This document shows, piece after piece, positions 1-6,348 of a stretch of DNA of 6,348 bases. Under the pieces are notes generated by a model that made no database searches, was not told the origin of the DNA, and saw nothing but the letters and a program-made list of their open reading frames with translations. Position numbers and translations under genes: made by a program. The stretch comes from Lachnospiraceae bacterium (GTDB taxonomy: Bacteria; Bacillota_A; Clostridia; Lachnospirales; Lachnospiraceae). Location of the stretch: assembly GCA_017652545.1 (NCBI GenBank), contig JAGCAV010000495.1, positions 1 through 6,348 on the forward strand, written 5' to 3'. The first letter of the stretch is position 1, and the number at the start of each line of letters is the position of its first letter.

Positions 1-1328
1 CAGCGGTCTTCACATCTTCGGTTGCATATCGCGCCGCATACAGCCGGGAAGGGATTGTCCTGACGGATCAGACGAAGCGCATCCGTGTATCTGCCCTCGG
101 CAGCCATACGAACATACCCCTGAACAGCAAGGTGGGCGGGACATGCCGTTTTGCACGGAGAAGTCCCTGTATCATAACAGTTGATCTTGTTGTGATCCCT
201 GTAATCAGGATCCCACCTGTCCTCACCCCAGGGCAGGTCATCGGGCAGCTCATGCATCGGATATACGGTTTTGCTGCCGTCAGCTTTGCAAAGCTTCTGT
301 CCAAGCCTTGCTGCGCCTGCCGGACAAACCTCCACACATTTACCGCAGGCAGCGCATTTGGATGCGTCAACATGGGCACGGTACGCGCTCCTGGACATAT
401 TGGGCGTATTGAAAAGCTGTGATGTCCGCAGACCGTAGCAGCTTCCCGGAGAACAGTTGCAGATGCCCACGATCCTGTCCGGACCGTCAAGATTGGTGAT
501 CTGATGGACATAGCCTTTGCGCTCTGCACGGGCAAGGATATCCTTTACTTCTTCTTTTGTGATATATTTCGCATCTTTTCCGGAAGTGACCAGGAACTCG
601 GCTATGTCCCCGACGCCGATGCACATATGGCCTTCGATATCCCCGACACCCTCACCGCGGATCCGCTGTGCTTTGCGGCAGGCGCAGACCATGGAACAGA
701 AGGTATCATATTTGTCGATCCAGTGCGAGAGATGCTCAACACTGACCGAGACAGGCGCAGCGTCGATGGCTTTTTCGACCGGGATCACATGCATGCCGAT
801 TCCGGCACCTCCCGGAGGGACGAGCTTGGCTGCAAGTTCCAGAGGTTCCTGCGGCGCAAGATTGAACATGGTCGCCACTTCCGGATGCTCGTCAGCCAGG
901 GTGGGATGCTCCACCATGTACTCGCCCGAACCGACGACCCATTTCGGAATCAGATACTGGATATGATGATCACTGTTATCGCGGTTCTGCTCGATGATGC
1001 CGATCCAGAGCAGGTGATCGATGATCTTCTGCGCGCTTTTCTCGCTCATATGATTGCGTTCAGCCAGCTCTTTTGTCGTAAGACCGACACGACGCTTTTT
1101 AAAGCTGAGCATGAACTTCACTTCTTCCTTGGTAAGCATGTTGTCAAGGATCCAGAAATCCATGTGATTCTCATGCATGCCGCCCAGAAGCTTGCGCGGG
1201 ATGTTGTCCGTGATCATGACGGCAAGCTTTTTCAGGAGCATTCTCTTTTCAGGATCCTTGCAATGATGGTCCTTGTGAGGATAGTCTGTCTCATTCACAT
1301 GGATCCTCGGATTGACTTCTTTGGGCAT
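1..1328 (-). CDS. FeS/FAD-dependent oxidoreductase, N-terminal part (runs off the left edge)
   Basis: Open from ATG at 1328 to the window edge: 442 codons with no stop. Residues about 65-135 resemble a winged helix (TTKELAERNHMSEKSAQKIIDHL) ending in a PKWVVGSGEYMV segment. A cysteine-rich domain follows (Cys211, 215, 217 in CSMVCACRK; Cys236; Cys290, 292, 297 in ICNCSPGSC). Next comes a ferredoxin motif CAACGKCVEVCP (Cys325, 328, 331, 335). From about 384 there is a GltD/dihydropyrimidine-dehydrogenase-type FeS domain (PCKTACPAHL, Cys392 and 396; PFPAVCGAICNRRCE, Cys431, 435, 439). In the known family this last domain is followed by FAD- and NAD(P)H-binding domains, so the complete protein is probably a cytosolic flavin/FeS electron-transfer enzyme; that part is not seen. 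No signal peptide or membrane segment is visible. AAAGGAGGA lies 6 nt before the start. It is divergent from rnhA. The physiological substrate is unknown, and the helix-turn-helix-like segment may be structural rather than DNA-binding. Confidence 0.9.
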   Translation of the reverse strand, partial: MPKEVNPRIHVNETDYPHKDHHCKDPEKRMLLKKLAVMITDNIPRKLLGGMHENHMDFWILDNMLTKEEVKFMLSFKKRRVGLTTKELAERNHMSEKSAQKIIDHLLWIGIIEQNRDNSDHHIQYLIPKWVVGSGEYMVEHPTLADEHPEVATMFNLAPQEPLELAAKLVPPGGAGIGMHVIPVEKAIDAAPVSVSVEHLSHWIDKYDTFCSMVCACRKAQRIRGEGVGDIEGHMCIGVGDIAEFLVTSGKDAKYITKEEVKDILARAERKGYVHQITNLDGPDRIVGICNCSPGSCYGLRTSQLFNTPNMSRSAYRAHVDASKCAACGKCVEVCPAGAARLGQKLCKADGSKTVYPMHELPDDLPWGEDRWDPDYRDHNKINCYDTGTSPCKTACPAHLAVQGYVRMAAEGRYTDALRLIRQDNPFPAVCGAICNRRCEDR

Positions 1329-1334
1329 AACGGG

Positions 1335-1343
1335 TCCTCCTTT
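1335..1343 (-). promoter_or_regulatory. Ribosome binding site of the oxidoreductase gene
   Basis: Read on the minus strand this is AAAGGAGGA, an almost complete match to the anti-Shine-Dalgarno sequence, 6 nt before the ATG at 1328. It fixes the start codon and marks this strand as coding, against the long opposite-strand reading frame across the same region. Confidence 0.9.
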
Positions 1344-1367
1344 ATGGTTTCCCCTCGTGAATGCGGG

Positions 1368-1388
1368 ATGATAATGCTATCATAGCAT
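1368..1388. repeat. Two interlocking inverted repeats over the leftward -10 (candidate operator)
   Basis: ATGCTAT-C-ATAGCAT (1374-1388) is a perfect 7-bp dyad with a one-base centre. It overlaps ATGATA-ATGC-TATCAT (1368-1383), a perfect 6-bp dyad with a four-base centre. Both cover the predicted -10 and start site of the oxidoreductase gene. Neither has a following T-run, so this is not a terminator. A bound dimeric regulator here would block the promoter; that is inference. The second dyad is only loosely like Crp/FNR-type sites, because its TGAT and ATCA half-sites are six bases apart rather than four. Confidence 0.5.
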
Positions 1389-1407
1389 GAGTTTTTCCAT
1401 TTCGCGA
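1379..1407 (-). promoter_or_regulatory. Candidate promoter of the oxidoreductase gene
   Basis: On the minus strand the -10 element is TATGAT (1384 down to 1379), preceded by TGC, which makes an extended -10. A 17-nt spacer leads back to TCGCGA (1407-1402), a poor -35 that matches TTGACA at three of six positions. Transcription would start near 1372, giving a leader of about 44 nt. A weak -35 with an extended -10 is typical of an activated or moderate promoter. The -10 lies inside the inverted repeats at 1368-1388. Predicted from sequence only. Confidence 0.55.
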
Positions 1408-1470
1408 GAGATTTGTGCATAGGAAAGAGAGAACTTTGCCTGTCTGCGGGTTATGTATACCAGAAGGAAC

Positions 1471-1499
1471 TTGAACTTGTCAGGGCAACGTGATAGAAT
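1471..1499 (+). promoter_or_regulatory. Promoter of the rnhA-tyrS-alaS unit
   Basis: TTGAAC (1471-1476), a 17-nt spacer, then TAGAAT (1494-1499) with TGA immediately before it, forming an extended -10. Five of six bases match consensus in the -10 and four of six in the -35. The start site would be near 1506, about 45 nt before the chosen rnhA start. This leader is far too short to hold a T-box. Confidence 0.75.
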
Positions 1500-1550
1500 G
1501 TGCGCTGGTATGTTTCAAGACAGTTACGAAAGGAAATCGATCCTGAAAAC

Positions 1551-2036
1551 ATGAATGGCAAAAGACCCCATGTGGATATTTTCACGGATGGCGCCTGCAG
1601 CGGGAACCCCGGACCGGGAGGCTACGGAACCATCCTGGAATATACAGATCCGTCGGGAGAAAAACATGTGAAAGAAATGAGCCAAGGCTATCTTTCCACG
1701 ACCAACAACCGCATGGAACTGATGGCAGCCGTTACCGGTCTTGAAGCCCTCAGGCAGCCCTGTGAAGTCTGCCTCTATTCAGACTCGCAGTACCTTGTGA
1801 ACGCATTCAATCAGCACTGGATCGAGGGCTGGATCAGCAGAAACTGGATGAGGGGAAACGAACCTGTCAGGAACGTCTCGATCTGGAAGCGCCTTTTGAA
1901 AGCGAAAGAGCCTCATGATGTCACTTTCATCTGGGTCAGAGGGCATAACGGGCATCCTCAGAATGAGCGCTGTGACAGACTGGCTACTGCGGCAGCAGCG
2001 GCTGACGATCTGCCTGAAGATGATTTCGGTGAATAA
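1551..2036 (+). CDS. rnhA: Ribonuclease HI
   Basis: Cleaves the RNA strand of RNA-DNA hybrids in the cytoplasm (Okazaki primers, R-loops). With the ATG at 1551 the protein has 161 residues, close to the 155 of E. coli RNase HI. It opens with the family signature IFTDGACSGNPGPGGYG. The metal-binding catalytic set is complete: Asp13, Glu56 (NNRMEL), Asp78 (YSDSQYLV) and Asp142 (NERCDRLA). The catalytic-loop His132 lies in RGHNGHPQNERCD. The basic Trp-rich segment around residues 89-112 matches the substrate-handle region of RNase HI. The last ten residues form an acidic tail. An in-frame GTG at 1500 would add 17 residues, but it abuts the predicted -10 and lies upstream of the expected transcript start. 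No other usual start codon lies between them. The best Shine-Dalgarno-like match, AAAGGA at 1529-1534, is rather far from the ATG (16 nt). First gene of the probable operon with tyrS and alaS. Confidence 0.95.
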   Translation: MNGKRPHVDIFTDGACSGNPGPGGYGTILEYTDPSGEKHVKEMSQGYLSTTNNRMELMAAVTGLEALRQPCEVCLYSDSQYLVNAFNQHWIEGWISRNWMRGNEPVRNVSIWKRLLKAKEPHDVTFIWVRGHNGHPQNERCDRLATAAAAADDLPEDDFGE

Positions 2037-2095
2037 AACAGCTTCCGGAGATCAGGCAGGACATAAAGATATTAAGGTGAAAAAGGAAATTCGAT

Positions 2096-2104
2096 AAAGG
2101 AGAT
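2096..2104 (+). promoter_or_regulatory. Ribosome binding site of tyrS
   Basis: AAAGGAGAT lies 8 nt before the ATG at 2113 and confirms the tyrS start. The 76-nt gap between rnhA and tyrS shows no terminator-like hairpin with a T-run and no convincing promoter, so read-through from rnhA is likely. Confidence 0.85.
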
Positions 2105-2112
2105 ATTTAATA

Positions 2113-3333
2113 ATGAAGTGTTTTGAAGAACTTCAGGCACGCGGGCTGATCGCCCAGGTGACTGACGAAAAGGAGATCAGGGAGCTTGTCAATAACGGCG
2201 AGGCTACTTTCTATATCGGATTTGATCCCACGGCGGACAGCCTCCATGTGGGACACTTTATGGCGCTGTGTCTGATGAAGAGACTCCAGATGGCCGGCAA
2301 CAAACCGATCGCCCTGCTCGGAGGCGGAACAGGCATGGTGGGAGATCCTTCAGGAAGAACGGATATGCGTCCCATGATGACAGAGGAAGTCATCAACCAC
2401 AACATCGAATGTTTTAAAAAACAGATGAGCCGTTTTATCGACTTTTCAGATGGGAAAGCCATTATGGTCAACAATGCGGACTGGCTGCTCAGCCTTAATT
2501 ATGTTGAGCTGCTTCGTGAAGTCGGCGCTCATTTTTCTGTCAACAACATGCTGCGGGCTGAATGCTACAAGCAGAGGATGGAGAAAGGTCTCTCCTTCTT
2601 TGAGTTCAACTACATGATCATGCAGAGCTACGATTTTTACATGCTCTACAAGAAATACGGCTGCAACATGCAGTTCGGCGGCGATGATCAGTGGAGCAAC
2701 ATGCTGGGCGGAACCGAGCTGATCCGCCGCAAACTCGGCAAGAACGCCTACGCCATGACCATCACCCTGCTCCTCAATTCCGAAGGAAAGAAGATGGGTA
2801 AGACGGCTTCAGGCGCTGTATGGCTTGATCCGAACAAGACCAGCCCCTTTGATTTCTATCAGTACTGGAGAAATGTGGATGACGCCGATGTGCTTAAATG
2901 CATGAAGCTTCTGACTTTCCTGCCCCTGGAGCAGATCAATGAGATGGAAAAATGGGAGGGAAGCCAGCTGAATCAGGCCAAGGAAATCCTTGCCTATGAG
3001 CTGACCAATCTCGTTCACGGAGAGGAAGAGGCTAAGAAGGCGCAGGAAGGCGCCAGGGCGCTGTTCGGAGCCGGTGCTCCGGCAACTGTACCGGAAACAG
3101 TCATTGAAGAGGCAGATCTGACAGATGACGGCATGGATCTGATCGGTGCATTGGTCAAGGCTGAACTGGCCCCGACCAGAAGCGATGCAAGACGCGCCAT
3201 CGAGCAGGGCGGCGTTACCGTTGATGAAGAAAAGATCACGGATGTAAAAGCTGTCCTGACAAAAGCACAGCTGGAAGGTGAAGGCGTGCTGATCCGCAGA
3301 GGCAAAAAGAAATTCAAACGTGTACATATGTAA
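2113..3333 (+). CDS. tyrS: Tyrosyl-tRNA synthetase
   Basis: Attaches tyrosine to tRNA-Tyr by a class I mechanism, using ATP in the cytoplasm. At 406 residues it is close to the usual bacterial length of about 420. Visible landmarks in order: [15 protein letters not shown] with the HIGH-type motif HVGH at 45-48; [13 protein letters not shown] at 70-82; the tyrosine-pocket QSYD at 171-174; GGDDQW at 189-194; the KMSKS-type loop KMGKT at 227-231; and a C-terminal S4 RNA-binding domain from about 345 to the end ([19 protein letters not shown]). This is the S4-containing TyrS type rather than TyrZ. All key motifs look intact. It follows rnhA by 76 nt and precedes alaS by 28 nt, which suggests co-transcription. 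Firmicute tyrS genes are often controlled by T-box leaders, but no space for one exists here. Confidence 0.98.
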   Translation: MKCFEELQARGLIAQVTDEKEIRELVNNGEATFYIGFDPTADSLHVGHFMALCLMKRLQMAGNKPIALLGGGTGMVGDPSGRTDMRPMMTEEVINHNIECFKKQMSRFIDFSDGKAIMVNNADWLLSLNYVELLREVGAHFSVNNMLRAECYKQRMEKGLSFFEFNYMIMQSYDFYMLYKKYGCNMQFGGDDQWSNMLGGTELIRRKLGKNAYAMTITLLLNSEGKKMGKTASGAVWLDPNKTSPFDFYQYWRNVDDADVLKCMKLLTFLPLEQINEMEKWEGSQLNQAKEILAYELTNLVHGEEEAKKAQEGARALFGAGAPATVPETVIEEADLTDDGMDLIGALVKAELAPTRSDARRAIEQGGVTVDEEKITDVKAVLTKAQLEGEGVLIRRGKKKFKRVHM

Positions 3334-3349
3334 GCAGAGTGTGGTTTTT

Positions 3350-3354
3350 GGAGG
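3350..3354 (+). promoter_or_regulatory. Ribosome binding site that sets the TTG start of alaS
   Basis: GGAGG ends 7 nt before the TTG at 3362. The longer in-frame ATG at 3320 lies inside the end of tyrS, has no comparable site, and would add 14 residues (through VVFGGVV) that do not resemble AlaRS N-termini. Confidence 0.85.
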
Positions 3355-3361
3355 TGTAGTT

Positions 3362-6004
3362 TTGGAAAAATACGGTGTGAACGAACTGAGGCAGATGTTT
3401 CTGGATTTCTTTGAGAGCAAGGGACATCTCATAATGAAAAGCTTTTCCCTGGTACCGCACGGTGACAAGAGCCTTCTTCTGATCAATGCGGGCATGGCTC
3501 CCCTTAAACCGTACTTTACCGGTGCAGAGATCCCGCCCAGGAGAAGAGTGGCGACCTGCCAGAAATGTATCCGCACGGGCGATATCGAAAATGTCGGTAA
3601 AACTGCCCGTCACGGTACTTTCTTCGAGATGCTCGGAAATTTCTCCTTCGGGGATTATTTCAAGCATGAAGCGATCGCATGGTCGTGGGAATTTCTGACG
3701 GAAGTCGTCGGACTGGATCCGGACCGCCTGTACCCGTCTGTCTATCTGGATGATGACGAGGCGTTTGATATCTGGAACAAGGAAGTGGGAATTCCGAAAG
3801 ACAGAATCTATCGTTTCGGCAAGGAAGATAATTTCTGGGAGCATGGCGCAGGTCCGTGCGGCCCCTGTTCTGAAATCTATTATGACCGCGGCGAAAAGTA
3901 CGGCTGCGGCAAGCCGACCTGTACGGTAGGCTGTGACTGTGACCGTTATATCGAAGTGTGGAACAATGTCTTTACCCAGTTTGAGAATGACGGAAACGGC
4001 AATTATGAAACGCTGAAGAACAAGAACATCGATACCGGCATGGGCCTTGAACGGCTTGCCGTCGTCGTACAGGATGTGGATTCCATCTTCGATATCGATA
4101 CGATCCAGGCGCTCCGTGACAAGGTCTGCGAAGTCGCGAAGGCCACCTACAAGGAAGATGAGAAGAAGGATATTTCCATCCGCCTGATCGTTGATCATAT
4201 CCGTTCCGCGACATTCATGATCTCCGACGGCATTATGCCCACCAACGAGGGAAGAGGCTATGTGCTCCGGAGGATCATCAGGAGAGCCGCCAGACACGGC
4301 CGTCTGCTTGGCATAGAAGGTTCCTTCCTTTCCGGCCTTTCGGCAACCGTTATCGAAGGATCAAAAGACGGTTATCCGGAACTGCAGGAAAAACAGGACT
4401 TCATCTTTAAAGTCCTCTCACAGGAAGAAGAGAAATTCAACAGGACGATCGACCAGGGTCTGAGCATTCTTGCCGGTATGGAGGAACAGCTGAAAGCCGG
4501 AAACGAAAAGACGCTTTCTGGCCAGGATGCCTTCATGCTCTATGATACTTTCGGATTCCCGCTTGACCTGACAAGGGAGATCCTGGAAGAGAAGGGCTAT
4601 GCAGTCGATGAGGAAGGCTTTGCGGCTGCCATGGAAAAACAGCGTGTGACCGCCAGAAACGCCAGGGCCGTTACCAACTACAGCGGAGCAGACGCCACGG
4701 TCTACGATCAGATTCCGGTGGAACTGACGACTGAATTTGACGGTTACGATACGCTCGAAGAAGAATCCGAGATCACCGCTCTGACCACGAAGGAGGACCT
4801 GACCGAGGCACTTTCCGACGGGGAAGAAGGAACGATCATCACGGCCAGGACGCCCTTCTATGCGACCATGGGCGGCCAGCTCGGAGACAGGGGACTGATC
4901 TGCTGTGCCGACGGCGAGTTTGAAGTCGAGGATACGATCCCGCTTCGCGGCGGCCGGGTCGGCCATGTCGGACGTGTGGTATCCGGCATGTTCAAGATCG
5001 GCGATAAGGTCACCTTAAGTGTTGACAGGGAGAAGAGAGCAAACACGCAGAAGAACCACAGCGCGACGCATCTTCTTCAGAAAGCGCTCAAGGAAGTGCT
5101 CGGCAGCCATGTGGAGCAGAAGGGTTCCCTTGTCGAACCGGAAAGGCTCCGTTTTGACTTCGCTCATTTCCAGGCAATGACACCGGATGAACTGCAGCGT
5201 GTGGAAGACATTGTCAATCAGGAAATTGAAGCAGCACTTCCTGTTGTAACTGACATCATGAGTATCGATGAAGCCAAGAAGACCGGCGCCATGGCCCTCT
5301 TCGGAGAAAAATACGGAGAGAAGGTCAGGGTCGTATCCATGGGCGAGTTTTCAAAAGAGCTCTGCGGCGGAACCCACGTGGCCAATACGGCTCAGATCAA
5401 AAACTTCAAGATTCTGAGCGAATCCGGAATCGCGGCAGGCGTGCGCAGAATTGAGGCGCTGACAGGAAACGCTGTTCTTGCCTACTACAGAAATATCGAA
5501 CAGGAAATGGCACAGGCAGCGGCACTCCTGAAGACGACCCCCTCAGGAGTCGGAGAGAGGATCAGTGCCCTGCAGGCTGAACTGAAAGCTGCTCATTCCC
5601 AGATCGAATCTCTGAAGAGCAAAATGGCCAGTGACGCAGTCGGAAATGTCATGGACCAGGTGCAGGAGATCGGTGGTGTGAAACTGCTGGCTGTTGCGCT
5701 TAAGGATGTGGATATGAATGGCCTTCGTGATCTCGGCGACCAGCTCCGTGAAAAGATCGGTGACGGTGTTGTGGTTCTTGCGTCCGAGAATGACGGAAAA
5801 GTCAGCCTGATGGCAGCCTGTACGGACGGCGCGCAGAAGGCCGGCGCTCATGCCGGAAACCTGATCAAGGGGATTGCCTCTCTGGTCGGAGGAGGCGGCG
5901 GCGGAAGACCGAATATGGCACAGGCCGGCGGCAAAAATCCGGCAGGCATTCATGAGGCGCTGAAAAAAGCGGCAGGGATTCTTGCCGAGCAGGTGAACCG
6001 CTGA
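3362..6004 (+). CDS. alaS: Alanyl-tRNA synthetase
   Basis: Charges tRNA-Ala with alanine (class II) and hydrolyses mis-charged Ser- and Gly-tRNA-Ala. Starting at TTG 3362 it has 880 residues, normal for bacterial AlaRS (about 875), and begins EKYGVNELRQMFLDFFESKGH as expected. Catalytic domain: motif 1 region INAGMAPLKPYF (41-52), motif 2 region ATCQKCIRTGDIENVG to ARHGTFFEMLGNFSFGDYF (64-100), motif 3 GMGLERLA (226-233). The tRNA-recognition helices include DHIRSATFMISDGIMPTNEGRGYVLRR (278-304). The editing domain carries the zinc-site pattern NHSATH (His566, His570) and CGGTH (Cys668, His672). A helical or coiled-coil stretch (about 708-760) leads to the C-Ala domain with SLVGGGGGGRPNMAQAGG (840-857). 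No motif is missing. The Cys-rich insert GCGKPTCTVGCDCD (181-194) is usual for many bacterial AlaRS. Last gene of the probable rnhA-tyrS-alaS unit; a terminator starts 15 nt after its stop. Confidence 0.98.
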   Translation: MEKYGVNELRQMFLDFFESKGHLIMKSFSLVPHGDKSLLLINAGMAPLKPYFTGAEIPPRRRVATCQKCIRTGDIENVGKTARHGTFFEMLGNFSFGDYFKHEAIAWSWEFLTEVVGLDPDRLYPSVYLDDDEAFDIWNKEVGIPKDRIYRFGKEDNFWEHGAGPCGPCSEIYYDRGEKYGCGKPTCTVGCDCDRYIEVWNNVFTQFENDGNGNYETLKNKNIDTGMGLERLAVVVQDVDSIFDIDTIQALRDKVCEVAKATYKEDEKKDISIRLIVDHIRSATFMISDGIMPTNEGRGYVLRRIIRRAARHGRLLGIEGSFLSGLSATVIEGSKDGYPELQEKQDFIFKVLSQEEEKFNRTIDQGLSILAGMEEQLKAGNEKTLSGQDAFMLYDTFGFPLDLTREILEEKGYAVDEEGFAAAMEKQRVTARNARAVTNYSGADATVYDQIPVELTTEFDGYDTLEEESEITALTTKEDLTEALSDGEEGTIITARTPFYATMGGQLGDRGLICCADGEFEVEDTIPLRGGRVGHVGRVVSGMFKIGDKVTLSVDREKRANTQKNHSATHLLQKALKEVLGSHVEQKGSLVEPERLRFDFAHFQAMTPDELQRVEDIVNQEIEAALPVVTDIMSIDEAKKTGAMALFGEKYGEKVRVVSMGEFSKELCGGTHVANTAQIKNFKILSESGIAAGVRRIEALTGNAVLAYYRNIEQEMAQAAALLKTTPSGVGERISALQAELKAAHSQIESLKSKMASDAVGNVMDQVQEIGGVKLLAVALKDVDMNGLRDLGDQLREKIGDGVVVLASENDGKVSLMAACTDGAQKAGAHAGNLIKGIASLVGGGGGGRPNMAQAGGKNPAGIHEALKKAAGILAEQVNR

Positions 6005-6018
6005 TAAATGAACGGGTT

Positions 6019-6053
6019 ACAGGAGAGGGCTTTGGCGCCTTCTCCTGTTTTTT
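6019..6053 (+). terminator. Intrinsic terminator after alaS
   Basis: A 12-bp stem with one G-U pair: arm ACAGGAGAGGGC (6019-6030), loop TTTGGC, arm GCCTTCTCCTGT (6037-6048). It is followed at once by a run of T to 6053. Placed just after the alaS stop, it should end the synthetase transcript and insulate rpsU. The T-run is on the plus strand only, so it is unidirectional. Confidence 0.93.
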
Positions 6054-6056
6054 GTC

Positions 6057-6085
6057 TTGACGAACCGGGAAAAATATGCGATACT
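6057..6085 (+). promoter_or_regulatory. Candidate upstream promoter of rpsU
   Basis: TTGACG (6057-6062), a 17-nt spacer, then GATACT (6080-6085). The -35 matches consensus at five of six bases and the -10 at four of six. Transcription would begin near 6092, leaving a leader of about 93 nt. It lies directly behind the alaS terminator. Confidence 0.5.
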
Positions 6086-6116
6086 TCACAAGTGCGATTT
6101 TCCGGCAGGATTTTCG

Positions 6117-6122
6117 TATAAT
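6117..6122 (+). promoter_or_regulatory. Candidate second -10 element of rpsU
   Basis: A perfect TATAAT hexamer, but no good -35 at 16-18 nt upstream and no TGn extension. Transcription from it would begin near 6129, leaving a leader of about 56 nt. It could be a second promoter or chance in an AT-rich spot. Confidence 0.4.
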
Positions 6123-6163
6123 ACTCGATTGCCGAAACATTGTCGTGTTCCGTGATATCGACC

Positions 6164-6180
6164 GGAGGGAGGGTAGGAGA
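6164..6180 (+). promoter_or_regulatory. Extended purine-rich ribosome binding region of rpsU
   Basis: GGAGGGAGGG (6164-6173) is followed by AGGAGA (6175-6180), giving repeated Shine-Dalgarno-like matches. The nearest match ends 4 nt before the ATG at 6185, while GGAGGG at 6168-6173 ends 11 nt before it. The run is longer than a single site needs and suggests strong or adjustable translation of S21. Confidence 0.75.
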
Positions 6181-6184
6181 GACA

Positions 6185-6348
6185 ATGTCAAATGTTATCG
6201 TAAAAGATGGCGAGTCGCTGGAAAGCGCCCTTCGTCGTTTCAAAAGAAACTGCGCAAAGGCCGGTATTCAGCAGGAGATTCGCAAAAGAGAGCATTATGA
6301 GAAGCCGAGCGTAAGACGTAAGAAAAAGTCTGAAGCTGCTCGTAAGCG
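6185..6348 (+). CDS. rpsU: Ribosomal protein bS21, cut by the right edge
   Basis: A small basic protein of the 30S subunit, located near the 3' end of 16S rRNA and involved in translation initiation. The 54 codons seen begin [21 protein letters not shown] and continue through [23 protein letters not shown] to KKKSEAARK, the classic S21 pattern along its whole length. Clostridial S21 is about 58 residues, so only a few codons and the stop should lie beyond the window. It is separated from alaS by a terminator and has its own promoter candidates. The sequence is most like Lachnospiraceae-type S21, as judged from memory of the family. Confidence 0.96.
   Translation, partial: MSNVIVKDGESLESALRRFKRNCAKAGIQQEIRKREHYEKPSVRRKKKSEAARK

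Noticed and set aside
68..535. A 155-residue minus-strand frame within the oxidoreductase gene
   Set aside because: It is in a different frame from the one carrying the ferredoxin and GltD-type cysteine motifs, and its product resembles nothing known.
1369..1382. FNR- or Crp-type binding site (TGAT...ATCA) before an anaerobic FeS enzyme
   Set aside because: The half-site spacing is six bases where FNR needs four, and the outer bases do not match either consensus. Kept only as a generic dyad.
504..1385. A 293-residue plus-strand reading frame opposite the oxidoreductase gene
   Set aside because: It has no ribosome binding site or recognisable motifs. The minus strand carries clear FeS motifs, a strong ribosome binding site and a continuous frame. 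This is an antisense shadow.
2037..2112. Separate promoter or attenuator for tyrS
   Set aside because: Only weak hexamers (TTCCGG with AAGATA) and no hairpin with a T-run were found in this gap.
3314..4297. A 327-residue minus-strand frame opposite alaS, and the minus frame 2809-3576 opposite tyrS and alaS
   Set aside because: Both lie antisense to highly conserved synthetase codons, have no supporting start signals, and reflect codon bias of the real genes.
6076..6300. A 74-residue frame overlapping the rpsU promoter and gene
   Set aside because: It is out of frame with rpsU, has no ribosome binding site, and the S21 frame explains the conserved part.

Overview
The window looks like chromosomal DNA of a Gram-positive anaerobe in the Clostridia, most likely Lachnospiraceae or a close relative. 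The evidence is the S21 protein sequence, strong AGGAGG-type ribosome binding sites, sigma-A-like promoters, and a clostridial-type FeS/FAD oxidoreductase. The taxonomic call is inferred from protein character, not from a search. Base composition is near-even to slightly GC-rich. I see no mobile element, CRISPR array, tRNA or rRNA.

Layout: (1) Positions 1-1328, minus strand, hold the first 442 codons of a large iron-sulfur oxidoreductase whose remainder lies to the left of the window. Its domains run winged-helix, cysteine-rich domain, ferredoxin, then the FeS domain that precedes the FAD/NAD(P)H part in GltD-like enzymes. (2) Positions 1329-1550 are a divergent regulatory region. A leftward promoter overlaps two interlocking inverted repeats, and a rightward promoter has an extended -10. 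(3) Positions 1551-6004, plus strand, hold ribonuclease HI (rnhA), tyrosyl-tRNA synthetase (tyrS) and alanyl-tRNA synthetase (alaS), closely spaced and probably one transcript ending at a strong intrinsic terminator at 6019-6053. (4) Positions 6054-6184 hold promoter elements and a purine-rich ribosome binding region for rpsU (ribosomal protein S21), which starts at 6185 and is cut by the window end only a few codons before its expected stop.

The rightward genes serve housekeeping information processing: removal of RNA from RNA-DNA hybrids, charging of tRNA-Tyr and tRNA-Ala, and the ribosome. The leftward gene serves anaerobic electron transfer and is transcribed away from them. Neither synthetase gene has room for a T-box leader, which is worth noting in a Firmicute. 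No undescribed system is demonstrated here. The most interesting items are the modular oxidoreductase and the dyads over its promoter.
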